Part shown: positions 22,264 through 35,200 of the stretch, one piece after another
How the letters are laid out: every line of letters starts with the position of its first letter
Numbering within the stretch: the stretch's first letter is position 1
Origin: Microplitis mediator
Taxonomy: Eukaryota; Arthropoda; Insecta; Hymenoptera; Braconidae
Assembly: GCF_029852145.1 (NCBI RefSeq)
Contig: NC_079973.1
Coordinates: 6,344,385 to 6,408,384, forward strand
Reading direction: 5' to 3'
DNA length: 64,000 nucleotides
Translations under genes and position numbers: made by a program
Notes under the pieces: generated by a model
What the model was told of the DNA's origin: nothing
What the model saw: the letters and a program-made list of their open reading frames with translations, nothing else
Database searches by the model: none

Positions 22264-24675
22264 TCTACTTCACGAAAGAAGTTTATGGTTTTAATTATAA
22301 TTAAATAAATTAATTGGTTAATTAATTTACTATTGGATGCGTAATATGATGGCATTTTATAAACTAAGTTGGGTAAGTGTGAGCCGGATTCTCACTACAA
22401 GATAATTATTTAATTACGATAATCGTGTCAGTGATTCGTCTCCGATTATCGTGATTTAAATAAGAATCGAGATGAAAATATAAATATTATAAATATTATA
22501 CATAAATATAAATAGAAAGACAAGAAAAAAATAATAATGAAGCAAATCGATCAAGTGCTTATTATATTAATATATAATAATAATAAAAGACTTTTAATTA
22601 AATTTCTCATAATAGATTGTCACACTGCCCGGGTCACCGGGGTCAGCTATCAAATAAAATAGAGCTTGAAAATAATCTGAGGACTGACAACTGAAAGCGA
22701 TCTCGGTGAACGGTTTAAATAAAAACAAAAAAAGTTACGCAAGATTAAGAATAAATAAAAAATAAAATACTAATTATATGATAAATAAATTATTTAAAAA
22801 AATCCAAAAGTGCGATCGTGTAGGCGAGTTTAATAAAATATAAATATATGTTTAAATCCTCGCCTCTATTAACGCGTAAATCATTGCGTCGTTTAGATAT
22901 CACTCTCGTGTTTTCACTACACTTTAAATAAATTTAATTAAATCCTAACTAGATTCTCTAGTAATTTAATTATTATTGTGTAATAAATTATGAGTAAATA
23001 CTTATGGTAGTTAATGAAATAATTTATTTAAATAATAATAATAATATAATAAATAAAAGTGAAAAAGGATTTAAATATAAATTTAATTGTGAAAAAGATG
23101 ACTGAGAACAATTGAGACTCTGATTAAGCGAAATTGATTTTTTAAGATTTAAATATGTAAACAGGGTTTGAATTTTTCCGACTTAAGGAGGTTTGATGAC
23201 TATTATTTAGATAATAAATGCATCGAATTTTTTATTGTAGCTAATGCCAAATTTTTCTAGTCTTTTTTTTATTCAGGGTTGAGGTTCACGGGATTCGCTT
23301 CGTAATTGGTTACAAATAATTAATAAATAATAAAACAAGACATTAATATAAATAATTAAATATTTAAATTCAATAAAAACAAATTATTAAACTTAATTAC
23401 TATTTGTTGTAACAATTTATTAGTAAACTTTTTAATTAATTAAATATAAAATTTTATTAAAGTCTGCTGTTAAGGTTAAAGTAATTTGGGGATATGCGCA
23501 TGCGCGGGTAATATTCACGGTAGTAGTGCGCATGCGCATTTAGATATTAAAAGAGTGGGGACAGGGATTCGCGCAGTTGTTGATCAGCCGTCGACTCGAA
23601 TAGATGGATTAAATATTTCGTTTTATTTAAATAGAATGAAATAAAATTGATTGAGTCTATGGAAGAGTTAAAATTTATTAAAATTTTACTTTTAATTATT
23701 AATATTAATTAAAATATATGTTATATAAAAAAACGTTAAGTATTACTGTCCTTGATATTATTGTTAAATTTATTTAATGTCTATGCTTAAATATTTGATT
23801 CATTCGTGGGTTAATATTTCTATTAATTATTCGTGTGCTTACAATTTGAATAATATATGATTACATAAATCCACGAATGGAATAAATAACTATTTGTTCA
23901 AAATTATAAATCGTGTGTTAATTACTGTTGTTTATTTTATAATAATAATATTGATATTAATAATGATAATTATGTAATTTGATCAAAATTTTTAAATATT
24001 TGATATACTGCCATCCGTAAATTGCGTATAAATCATCCATAATTGTAAATTTATCTGGCAAAAATTATAAAAAGAAAAAAAGTAAAACAAAAAAAATAAA
24101 TTTAAATTAAAAAAAAAAGTAATCAGCATAAATTTATTTGATTATTTTTTTGTTTTAATAATTTTATTTAAAAATTGTTCCATATATTTATTTATTATAA
24201 ATTAATTTGAATCACGTGATTTTCTTCCCTATGAACTTTTTTTTTTTTTTTAATAAGAATATAAATAATTTGAATAAAGTAAATTTCAAAAGTAGAATGA
24301 CGGGCGTTTAAATGTGTAAAATTTATAATTAACGATGTTTTTCTGTGATAAATTAATACCCAAATTGTAGGATGCATTGACGCGTAAAAAATATTCCTCC
24401 TTCCAAATGAGTTAATAAATAAAATTAAATAAAAGAAAAAAAAAAATTAATAAATCTTAATTTTGAATCAGACCAAATTTATAAAATAAATAATGAATTG
24501 AATAAATAATAAATCGTAAATTTATTTAAATAAATAAATTGAGAATATAAACAATTGTCTATGCTACAAAGACAAACAAAAGACTACTGTAGATAATTGT
24601 ACGATTGTTTACATTAAATACATAAATAAATACCGTGAATGACAGAGCTTGTATGTATGTATAAATTTATAATTA

Positions 24676-24676
24676 C

Positions 24677-24749
<73 letters not shown>
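24676..24749. repeat. (AAT)n microsatellite
   Basis: About 24 tandem AAT units. Confidence 0.97.
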
Positions 24750-25661
24750 GCAAAAATTATTAACAGTCACAAATGAACGAGAAGAAATATGCGCGATTTA
24801 AATAAATAGATGAATTAAAAATAATAATAATAATAAAAACAATAAGAAATAAAACGAAATTCTAGATATTTCTATACAATTGAAAATGTTTGAATTAGAA
24901 TTGATATGCCGTTTCTTATACAATTAATAAAATCATTACGTTTGCGATAATTACGTGTTTTAGTAAAACAAAATAAAATTTATAAAAAAGAAAGTCATCG
25001 GTTAGAATACGCCGCTTTAAATATATAATAAATAATAATAATAAATAAAACGAATTATTATTAAAGCGAATATATAAGACAATTAATTAATAAACAATAG
25101 ATATATAAACATATGTAAATAAATATTTCTCCCATAAATAATTTGCTATATTCGATCGTCTTCATGTAACTTAACATTAACTAAAAAAAAAAATTAAAAA
25201 AAAAAAAAAAAAAATTACAGTCATTACATTGGAGTCAAATTTAAAATTGTAAATTATCTGCCAGTTTTCTTATAATTATTAATTCATTAATTGATATTGA
25301 ACTAAAACGATTTATTAATTGTTGAATATAATAAAACAATAATAGAATTTATTATTAAGAAAAAAAAGGGAATAAATAAAATTTTTGCGAGATATTATTT
25401 CGGATAATTATAATTCGACATAAGAAATAGTTATTATTATTATTTTTTTTATTAATTACTAAATTAGATAATTAAGCAAATTAATAAAATATCATCAAGT
25501 CGACAAAGAAAAATCTATTACGTAATTTTTTGCTTGGCAGTATTAAATATTTGGAAGAAAAAGAACAAAATTGATATTATTTATCTTTTATCGTTAGTTA
25601 GATCGTCTACTAAATTATTTTTAAATTTTTGGTAATTTTATTTTTTATAAAAATTTTTCAT

Positions 25662-27428
25662 TTAAGGCAGTATTCTACTTTGAAGGCAAGAAAAAAAAAC
25701 TATTTTTTATGAATTTTTAATAAGATTATGAATAAAGATATACATGTAGGGTTTGTTAGGCTCAATAAATACACTATTGAAATACATTTAAAAATATTTT
25801 ATTATATATTTCATATATACTTTTAACATACAGAAACATCATTCGAATACAACGCCTCGATTAGTAGGTAGGTCTGTGCTTGCTATGAAAATTTCAAAAA
25901 ACGACATTCTGAAACAGAAAATTTTTGAATTTTTAGATCCAATATATCACTAGAAACCGACTGAACTAGAATTTTTAATGCACATGCAAAAATAACAAAA
26001 TGGCGCCAAAAGAAAAAAAGTCGCTTTATTACTTTTTTTCCGCCATTGTGTGATTTTTGCATGTACTTGAAAAATCCTAATTGAGCCGATTGCTAGTGAT
26101 ATATTGAATTTAAAAATTCATAAATTTTCTGTTTCAGATTGTCCATTTTTGAAATTTTAACACCAAGCGCAGACCCAAACGGAGAAAAATGTTAGCTCGA
26201 AACCTACCAATTTTTATTATGTTGTCGACCAAACTTGAAACAGGAAGTGAAGCATCTAAAGAATTATTATGCTGTATCACAATGTTTACTGTGCGCGAAA
26301 AACTTATTGATAAGCTTTAATAACAACTACTTTCATACATTATAATAATTGTGATACGGCATTATAATTTTTTATAAGAGTATAATAACTTTTTGGAGCC
26401 TTCACTTCCTGTTTCAAGTTTTATTTGGATGACAGCATAATAAAAATTGTTAGGTTTCGAACCAACATTTTTCTTCGTGTACCTACTAATCGAGGCGTTG
26501 TATTCGAATGATGTTTTTGTATGTTAAAAGTGTATGAAATATATAATAAAATTTTTTTAAATGTATTTCAATAGTGTATTTATTAAGCCTAACAAACCCT
26601 ATATGCACAGTATAGGAAAAAAATCGGGGTAAGTCCAACTGGAGTAGGTGTTAAAATTTTCGGTGTTAAATTTCAATACCGAAAGCGGTGTTCACGGAAA
26701 AAAGAGCAGTTGAAAAATTACAGTTTCGTACAGTAGTTAAGCGCTCCGAGTCTGAAACTGTAAAAATTACATTTTTTATCAGTAAATTTTACAGAAATAA
26801 CAAATATTACAGTTTCAAACTCGACATTGTCGATTTAAACTGTAAAATTTGCTGCTTAAAATTGTATTAATTTTATTACTATAACAAATTTCTAAAATTA
26901 CAGTTTAAGCTTTAATGTTTAAAGATTTTTGCCCCGAAAGCCTTTTTTACTGTAGAAACTGTAATTTTTCAATTGCTCTTTTTTCCGTGTAAAATAACAC
27001 TGCCACGGTGTAAATATTCTTTACCGGTGTTAAAATATTTTTTGGTGTTGAAAATATTTAACTTTGTGAATATTTTTACTTACTTGATCACGAAAGTTAA
27101 CACAGTATTTTTATTAATTAATTAAATTATTGGTGATTGAAATGGTGGCCGTAAAATTGAGTAATTTTTAAATAAATCACGTATGACATGAATAATTATT
27201 TAAATAAGTACAAAGCAAAATTGAAATTTCCTCCAGATAATATTCATTAAAATTTTACATTTTTTTAAAAGTAATACATTTTTTTTTTCAAATTTCTATA
27301 CGTGGAATTTTTTTTACACCGATTTAACACCGCTATTTTTACAGTGTATATCTTTATTCATAATCTTATTAAAAATTCATAAAAAAATAGCTTTTTTTTC
27401 GAGCGTTCAAATTAGAATACTGCCTTAA
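25662..27428. mobile_element. four-level nest of MITEs, TTAA-flanked outer element
   Basis: The outer ends GGCAGTATTCTACTTTGAAG and its mirror ending TAGAATACTGCC sit between TTAA at 25662-25665 and 27425-27428, consistent with a TTAA (piggyBac-type) target duplication. Inside are: (1) arms AGGGTTTGTTAGGCTCAATA at 25748 mirrored to about 26606; (2) within that, the palindrome CACGGAGAAAA-like 26178-26485; (3) 26608-27351, a CAGTATAGGAAAAAAATCGG element related to 32417-32934; (4) within that, 26694-26989 with CACGGAAAAAAGAGCAGTTG ends. No transposase ORF. Confidence 0.8.
26694..26989. mobile_element. innermost MITE, CACGGAAAAAAGAGC ends
   Basis: CACGGAAAAAAGAGCAGTTG at the left is mirrored by CAATTGCTCTTTTTTCCGTG at the right. 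The interior repeats ATTACAGTTT units. The ORF that crosses it is repeat translation. Confidence 0.8.
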
Positions 27429-27439
27429 ATCAATGATTA

Positions 27440-28059
27440 TTTTAAAAATTTAAATTCGACCTTTATTTCCGCAATTAAATAATCAGCGTAATTATTTTAT
27501 CAATTATACTCATTATAATTTTTTCATAAATAAGTTAACCACAGCCACAGAGAAAAGCTAAAAAACATTTAAAAACTTCGGAGTTAAGATTTGACCCAAC
27601 ATAAAAAAAAGTAATTCAATACGTAAAACATTAAATAAAGTTAATAAATAAAACTATTAAGTGGGGGATCGTTAGTGCTGTAATATAATTATCAATAAAA
27701 ATAAATTCGCGCCTGAACTTTAATTGAATCCGGGTGAAAACTAAAAGTATTAAATGCAGCTAGTTAATTTTTTCAAATTGTTGATATAAACTATTTGACT
27801 ATTATAAATAAATAAATAAAAAATAATAAAAGAAAAAAAAATAATAAATAAATTTAATTAATATTAATTAATGCAGAACAAATAAATTAGTTAATAATTT
27901 TAAATAAATAATTAATTAATAAGTTTAAATAAAGGAGTGAATATAAATAAATTAAACTGCTAATGCCCATTGATTAGTGAGAGATTTATTCATTTAATAA
28001 TCAATTTAATAAATTATAATTAAATAAAACATATGTTTCATTACTTGCATTTAATAAAA

Positions 28060-28094
<35 letters not shown>

Positions 28095-28967
28095 CATATA
28101 TATATAATCACACGTAAATAATTCGATAATTAAGGATTTTTCTACTTATCTATATAAATACTAAATAAAATAATTAAAAAAAAAATATATATCTGTACAC
28201 GCCGTATAAATACACATACATTAACACATTATTATTATTAATAAGTATATATATTAATAATCATTATAATAATAAGTATAAATATATACATATGGTATAA
28301 ATGATAATGAGAGTGGATTAAAAAATCTTGATTATAAAAAAAAGAAAGATATTAATTAAATTGAAAAAGAAAATAAATAAATAAATAATTAAAATAATGA
28401 TAAATAAAATTACCCTGTCGATAATAATCACAATTCGTCACTAGACTTGGACGATCAGGCTCGGTAGAATTTCATACTTTTGCAAATAATCGACACTTCG
28501 ATCTCTTAATAACCGAATAAAATAAAAAAATAAAATATATATATATAAATATAAATAAATATATATAATAAATTAATGAACGCGTTACGTTTAATTATTA
28601 AATCGTATGTATTTATTATTTATTTTACGTTTTATCCCTTTTTCACGAGGATTTAATAAATAAATTTTGATTAATATTGTTAGAGTTTGCATCTTGCGAT
28701 ATAAATATATATATATATAAATATAAATATATACATGTTGTTTGTGCGCCTGGCAATCAATGCTTAGTCGCTTGGTATAAATGACGGTAATTATTCTACT
28801 TTTTTTAAAAATTTATTTTTTAAATTTAAAGTATATTATTTTTTTACACAAATTTTTTTTTTTTTCGATAAAATAATTTATTTATTGGATTTGGATATCG
28901 TTTAAATGAATAAATAGAAGAATTTATATGATTACTTATATTTATTTTTCGTTTCAAAGTTAAAAAT
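27440..28967. other. AT-rich intergenic DNA
   Basis: No gene seen. It has (TA)n/(TATATG)n around 28060-28110 and 28690-28730 and long A/T-only stretches. Confidence 0.5.
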
Positions 28968-29176
28968 TAATGAGTGTGAATGTAGCAGACCTCAGACAAA
29001 TTTGAAATTATAAATAAATAGAGTAAATAATTAAAAAAATAATATTTATAAAAAATGCACTTCTTATTTTCAAAATTTTTTAAATGCGCATTTTTTGTAA
29101 ATTTAATTTCATTAATTATTTACTCTATTTATTTATAATTTTAAATTTCTCTGATGTCTGCTACATTCACACTCAT
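28968..29176. mobile_element. small MITE, GAGTGTGAATGTAGCAGAC ends
   Basis: The ends GAGTGTGAATGTAGCAGACC and GTCTGCTACATTCACACTC are mirrors. The same family, about the same length, is at 63588-63796. Confidence 0.8.
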
Positions 29177-30169
29177 GAAAAATTATTAAAAAAAAAATGA
29201 ATTTGGTCTGAATAATTGAATGGAATGTAAAATAAAGAAATAAGCGACGAGCATGATTGTAATAATTAATGAATGAGATATAAATTACGGTGTATGATAA
29301 ATAAACTAAAAAGAAATATTAAAAAAAAAAAAAATAAAATGAATGGAGAAGTAAAATTACGAATAAAAAAAAGTGTGGGTGTAAAAATTGATTTTAAAAA
29401 GACGCAAACATGCATTATTTAAAAAAAAAACAAACCTATGTATTTACGCAGTATCGGAGTACCTACCTACTTTGTATATGTATATATATCATATATTTAT
29501 ATCGATAGTTGATATAAATATATGAATATTATGCATACATAAAATGGCTAGTTCGATTTGCAAACTTAGTGTGTATCGTCGCTTGGAAAAAATGCCCAGT
29601 CATTACTCGCCAGAATTTTCAAACAAAACAAACTTTAAATAATAAAATACAACCTATTTCAAGTTAATTCTTTTTTTCTAACGAAAATATATAAATATAT
29701 ATTATTGAATAATATAGTTAATGATGTACTGTTTTGTCATTAAAATTGAATGATATTTAATTTTTACTTTATAAGACTATAAATATATATTATTGTTTCA
29801 ATTATTTTAAGTAGAATAAATATATAAAAATTTATGTTTTTTGATTGCAATTATATATACTGTTCAACGGGTTATCGTGTCTGTTAATTTTATTTCAGGA
29901 TCATAAGATACATCGATACACTAAATAAAATATAAAAATCGTCTAATGTCTATATATATAATAAATAAAATACTTTGTTATTATTAATTGAATTTTTTTA
30001 ATAAAATAATAATATCAATTTTATATATTGTATTTATTAATTATCATTATTATTGTTTTAAATAATGCTTTTTTTTTTATTTTTTATTATTAAATATTAT
30101 TTCCAACACTAAAATATATTAGTTATTGCAGCAGAATAAAGTTTATCAATACATATCACATGGAACAAT

Positions 30170-30268
30170 TGTCACGCTTCTAGGTCACAGTTACGTGTAA
30201 GAAGAAATAGCAATGAGTCAAACTAAAAGCTAAATCATGTAACACTATTGATCATATTCTGTTATATA
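30170..30268 (+). pseudogene. decayed helix-turn-helix fragment, copy 1
   Basis: Read in one frame: TLLGHSYV-stop-EEIAMSQTKS-stop. The pattern hydrophobic-L..H.Y.QEEIA....S resembles the first helices of transposase-type HTH domains (IS630/Tc1/pogo group). Stops interrupt it. Homologous to copies at 30950, 36378, 45361, 47534 and 52568. Confidence 0.4.
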
Positions 30269-30527
30269 CAACTGAAAAATGGAATAAACACATAAATTGA
30301 AGCTTACGAAATTTTTTTGAATCAAATTAGACGCAATAAGTCAAAATTTTAGACAGGGAAAAGTGATAAGAGGCAAAATGAGACACCTTACTTTTGTTAC
30401 TAGAAACTTAAAATAGGCAATACTGCCAGGATTGATTAACTTGCCCTATCCTTATCTGCAAATCACGTCTAAGCATTAAAAAAAAAAAAAAAAACATTTT
30501 TTTTTCATTTTGATTAATGGTGCCCGA

Positions 30528-30692
30528 TGAAAAAAGATTTTATACAATTGTATAAAATTATATACAAAAAATGGCCCGATCCAATTGTATACAACTGTAT
30601 AAAAATTGTATACAATTCTATACAAAATATATACAAGTCTATATAATTATATACAATTTTATACAAATTGTATAAAATCTTTTTTCATCGGG
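30528..30692. mobile_element. MITE, CCCGATGAAAAAAG family, with empty paralogous site
   Basis: CCCGATGAAAAAAGATTTTA to its mirror ending CTTTTTTCATCGGG. Block 2 has the uninterrupted sequence at about 47250-47262 (GATGGTGTCTCATTG), so the insertion post-dates the duplication or was lost from block 2. The flanks suggest a TG (2-bp) duplication. Confidence 0.8.
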
Positions 30693-30949
30693 ATGTCTCA
30701 TTGTTTCGTTTTGCCTTATCTTCATAAATTTTTGTAACTCTACTCGGATAAATTTACTTATTCTAAGATCAAGAAATCAAAGTTTCTTTATTTCTCTTTT
30801 ACTAGATTCCGAAATCTCTGGCGGAATAAAAATTTAAAATCTTTTTTGTAGTCCGAAAACTCTATCGTGATGGTCGTAAAATTTTTTTTATGTATTGTTG
30901 GATTTGTTGATTGTGAATATACAATATACACTTTTTCTACGAACCGAAA

Positions 30950-31060
30950 TCGATTGAAGTAATTGTGGAGCTTTACGATCACGGTTATGCACAAGAAGAA
31001 ATAGAGATGGCTCGAACTAAAAGCATAAATATGTAACACTATTGATCGTATAATATCTTA
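30950..31060 (+). pseudogene. decayed helix-turn-helix fragment, copy 2 (best preserved)
   Basis: Reads KSIEVIVELYDHGYAQEEIE, then MARTKSINM-stop. One base out of frame it continues CNTIDRI. ELYDHGYAQEEIA..R..S..TIDRI is the classical layout of an HTH recognition unit (helix, turn at Gly, helix QxEIA, then S..TI.RI). A one-base shift and a stop show it is not functional here. The minus-strand frame over the same DNA (30788-31039) is an antisense shadow. Confidence 0.5.
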
Positions 31061-31879
31061 CATACATTTATTTATTTTTAAATATTATTCTATTGACAGA
31101 TTTTACGCCACAGAAATAAAATTAATTTAATAATAAAACTACTCATTAATTGATATTAAAGCTATCGAAAAGTTAGTTAATGTAATAAAGAAAAAGAAGA
31201 AGAAGTGATTAAACTCTGAATAACCCAATTAACCATCGATGTTATCACTTTGATATTTGAAAATATTTTTAATTCAGTCCTGAATATTTTTTACCATAAC
31301 CTGAATAAAATTTATTTGTCTGTTATTGTAAATATGGGTTTCGCACGATAGGTTTTTATCTAAATCAATATTGTGTGCTGCGATTATAAAGCTTCTAGTT
31401 TACAAACATAAATAAGTAAGTGATTGCCACACATTAACTAAAAAATATATCGAACTTAAAACATGATTATTATTATATAAATATTAGGAATTTGATATAA
31501 AGAGAGTAGTGCATAATTCAAAGCTATTTTTGAACAAAATACGATTTTTTCTTCCTCACCACATTCTATATCTTCTATAAATTCCTAAATTCAAGTTAGA
31601 GATCAAATCTCTAGATTTTTCGACTAATTTCGAATACAATAAAATTAATGTTTGTCAATCTCTTTCACATAATAATCAGTTTAACTAAAATATTTTCATC
31701 ATTTTCCCGTAATGAAAATAATGGGACCGATAGATCGAGCAAACATATTTAGAATTAATATTTTATTTTGCTATACAATAGATGCATCGCTTTCAAAACC
31801 GTCTTCTTCATAAATCAATAGCATTGATGTTATGAAGAAATGGTAGTGGTGGGAACTAAATGTTAAAATAAACATCAGA

Positions 31880-32150
31880 ATTGGTCGAAAAATACATTTA
31901 TTTACCACCATTTAAATAATTATTAGCCAATGGTTGTGTTCCACGGCTGATCTGAGTGACGATTCTCTTCATGATGACAAGAACGCATGCGCGTATATTG
32001 TACTTCAAACGTGTGTGAAAATAGTACGCGCATGCGTCTTCGCTTTGGGAAGAAATATACAATTTTGAAGGGACCGTGCAATATTACTATTGGCGATGAA
32101 ATAAGTCAGATCATATTGTTCGGTTGAAGTAAATAGATGTTTGTCATACA
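31880..32150 (+). promoter_or_regulatory. IR-A upstream region, Inr+DPE core promoter
   Basis: Homologous to the regions before IR-B, -C and -D. TCAGAT at 32106-32111 fits the arthropod initiator (A+1 = 32108), and AGATG at 32135-32139 lies exactly at +28 to +32 and fits the DPE consensus RGWYV. The start codon is 178 nt downstream. About 120 nt upstream of the Inr are mirrored ACGCATGCGCGTA / TACGCGCATGCGT motifs. No TATA box is seen near -30. Confidence 0.65.
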
Positions 32151-32285
32151 GAATTCAAACTTTTTTTTTTTTTTATAATGACATTATCAAGTTGAAATAA
32201 TAGTTTGATCAGGTCAGACTCTTGAAATTGTTAGTTGATGACTAGAAAATCTGTATAATAAAAATCATTATTTATAACGTCAGCC

Positions 32286-35200
32286 ATGTGGATGATAAAG
32301 ATAATTTTTTGTTTATTTCTTGTGAGTGTGTCATGCAATAACATCAAATTTCCAGACATTTCGGCCATACAAAATGACCTCATTGTTTACAAACACGTGG
32401 TAAGGAATGATAATTACACTGTAAAAAATCACCGGGGTAAGTCCAAGCGGTGTAGGTGTTAAAATTAGCGGTGTTAAATTTACCCCCAAAAGCGGTGTGA
32501 ATATAACGCCGCCGCCGGTGTAAATATTCTGTACCGGTGTTAAAAAAAATTCTCCGGTGTTAAAATAACGCCGCCGCCGTTGTAAATATTTTAGACCGGT
32601 GTTAAAATAAAGCCGCCGCCGGTGTACATATTCATTACCGGTGCTAAAATATTTCACTTTGTGAATATTTTTACTTAGTCGATCACTATACTTGTTAATA
32701 AATGATATTTTTTATTAATTTTCATAAATAACTGACATTTTTTGTGATTTATAATCTTTAAAGTTGATACTTCAAGCGGACGCAGTTTGCTCCGCTTTTA
32801 CACCGGTTACCCCGCTTTTACACCAATATTACTCCGCTGTTACACCGATTACTCCTTCTACACCGGTGCAATTTCATTTTTACACCGGGCGGTGTTAAAA
32901 CGAGTCCATTTTTAACACCGCTCTTTTGACAGTGTACTTATATAATTAATTGATTTTGATTTATGTCTTCATCAATGAATATCATTATTACTACCAATTT
33001 CACACCTCAAGAGCAAAAGCTTCGAGTCTGTAAGGCAAAACGATATATATTTGCGCGAAACAGCCATATGTTTTTCGGTTTCTTCAATCACCGATTCTGT
33101 TGGGTTGGAAATTTCACAGAACATAAGTCTCTTTAAAATCACTGCTAATATCTGTAATTAATACGGTTCACTCCGATTGATACGTTTCTATCAAATTTCA
33201 CTGAAGAGTAACATTTATTTCGGATTTCTATTAGTTTTAGTTGTATTCAATTAAAGATTTTAATCAGGGATTCTATTTCGAATATTGTTAATATAAAAGT
33301 ATATATATGGCAAACGGTAAATGACCAACTCTACTGATATTTTTGTTCTCTATTCCTGCCGAGTGCAGCAGCATCAGGATCACAATACATAGACAAATTT
33401 TGACATGAACAAAAAAAACTAGCTTATATTTAAACAAATTAAAAAAAATAAAATAATAAATGTATAGATTCGAGGAGATAATATTTAACTTAATTAAAAA
33501 TTTTATAATTTTTACATCTGAATCAATATTTATTTACTCTTTCTTATCAAGCATCGAGGTTTTATGATATTATATGGAGTAGAGGTATTCAGTAGAAAAA
33601 AATAATGTATGTGTCTGGAAACAAATATTCTGAATCATACGTCACCCCATACGGAAAAAATATATATCCGGATATATCCGGGCAAATCTGGAATATGTTA
33701 CATATATGCAACATATTCCAGATTTGCCCGGATATATCCGGATATATATTTTTTTCAGGTGGGACGTGCGAATTGAATGAAAAATTTTCAAAGTCAGAAA
33801 TAAATATTCTCTTATAATTTTCATAATAAAATCAGCATTTAAGATCTGTACTGCTTGTTCACGGAAAAAAATAATCGGTTTTCAATTACTATTTTTTTTA
33901 CTTTTGACAGAGTCAACTACTCAATTTGTGTTTTACGAATGTTACAAATCCGGTTGTCATGAGTGAAAATATATTTGATGCATTTCGTGTAACTGCACCC
34001 GAATTACTGAAGAGACCTATTATGATTATCCATAGTAATTTTGAAGCCAAAGATGTTCAACTATATTTGTCTTCTTATCCAACGTACGTGTTGTCTGTAC
34101 GCACCATTAAAGAATTGAAGGAACTACTTAAGAAATTAATGTGGTCACCTTTCTGGAACATCGCTTCGACATTCATCTTAGTGTTGAAGTCAGAAAAATG
34201 TTATATATCGGCCTTTCATTTACTCACGATGTTATGGGATTTTAATTTATTATCCTCGTTTGTGGTATGTCACGAGGTTGGCAATGGAACATCACTGTAT
34301 ACTTTTAACCCATTCACGAAACGAGCACCAGATCCGTGGATTAGTTTGAAGTTAATTGACAGGCAGATTCCGCAGTTTACTGTTTACAAACGACCATTTA
34401 TTAATGGTAAATAAAAAGCCTCCAATTTTGTACTACGATTATTTCTAACTGCACTTGGAAATTTTTGTTTTCTTTTTTTAGATCTCACAACCTGTGACAA
34501 TCTCAACTTTGATAAGACCAAGTTCTTGGACCGTTATCCTATTAAATTGGCTGCATCCCACAAATATCATGATTTCATAGAGCGAGGGGTATTTACTCGC
34601 ATGAACATAACTCTGATTAAAACTATACTTCGACAGACAGAAAATTCAGACCCAGTTTTCGATTCATTAACTTCCGGTCAAAACGATATCAGTCAGGCCC
34701 AATATGATGTTAACGACCTGGCAAATGAATACGTAGACGTCATTCCAGTGACTGGTGAGATGAGTTTTGTTATCGTAACACAAAAAAGAACTTATATGTC
34801 ACTAGTTCGTGAAATTGTTAGTGTTTTTGATCTTTATTCTGGTATCGCAGTTATCGTTATTCTATTGATTATTACCATAATGATAATACTGACTAATGGC
34901 TATCAGATTCGCTTGGCGTTACTAGATGTTCTTAAGTCGTTATTGAGTATGGGGATGGATTCACCTCTCGATCGATTCGCGATGAAAATTCTTTTTTTTA
35001 CCGCATTTTTATTTGTCTTTACATTTGGTCCAGCTCTCCAAGGGCAACTATCCGCGATCTTAACACGACCACCATCTTATAACGTAGAAACACTAAAAGA
35101 TCTTTACGATCATAAATACCATTTACATTATGATGAAGGTTTACACCGAAAAATAATAGAAGAAGAATTGTGGACAACCGTTGAGGATATGAGATTTCTA

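Larger units (their letters stand above)
21736..25640 (+). other. cac 3'UTR and downstream noncoding DNA
   Basis: No open frame of note. The first AATAAA after the stop is at 21867-21872, but many more follow in this A/T-rich DNA, so the cleavage site cannot be fixed. The stretch holds a spaced inverted repeat (22157-22263), a (AAT)n tract (24676-24749), and two GCGCATGCGC-type palindromes near 23490 and 23530. Otherwise I see only simple AT-rich sequence. Confidence 0.5.

Noticed and set aside
30788..31039. Minus-strand 83-aa ORF, similar to one at 47345-47668
   Set aside because: The similarity comes from block duplication. The + strand carries the recognisable HTH pattern, so the minus frame is read as antisense.
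33647..33763. miRNA precursor interpretation of the hairpin
   Set aside because: An empty paralogous site and a second copy show it is an inserted repeat. A small-RNA role is left only as a test.
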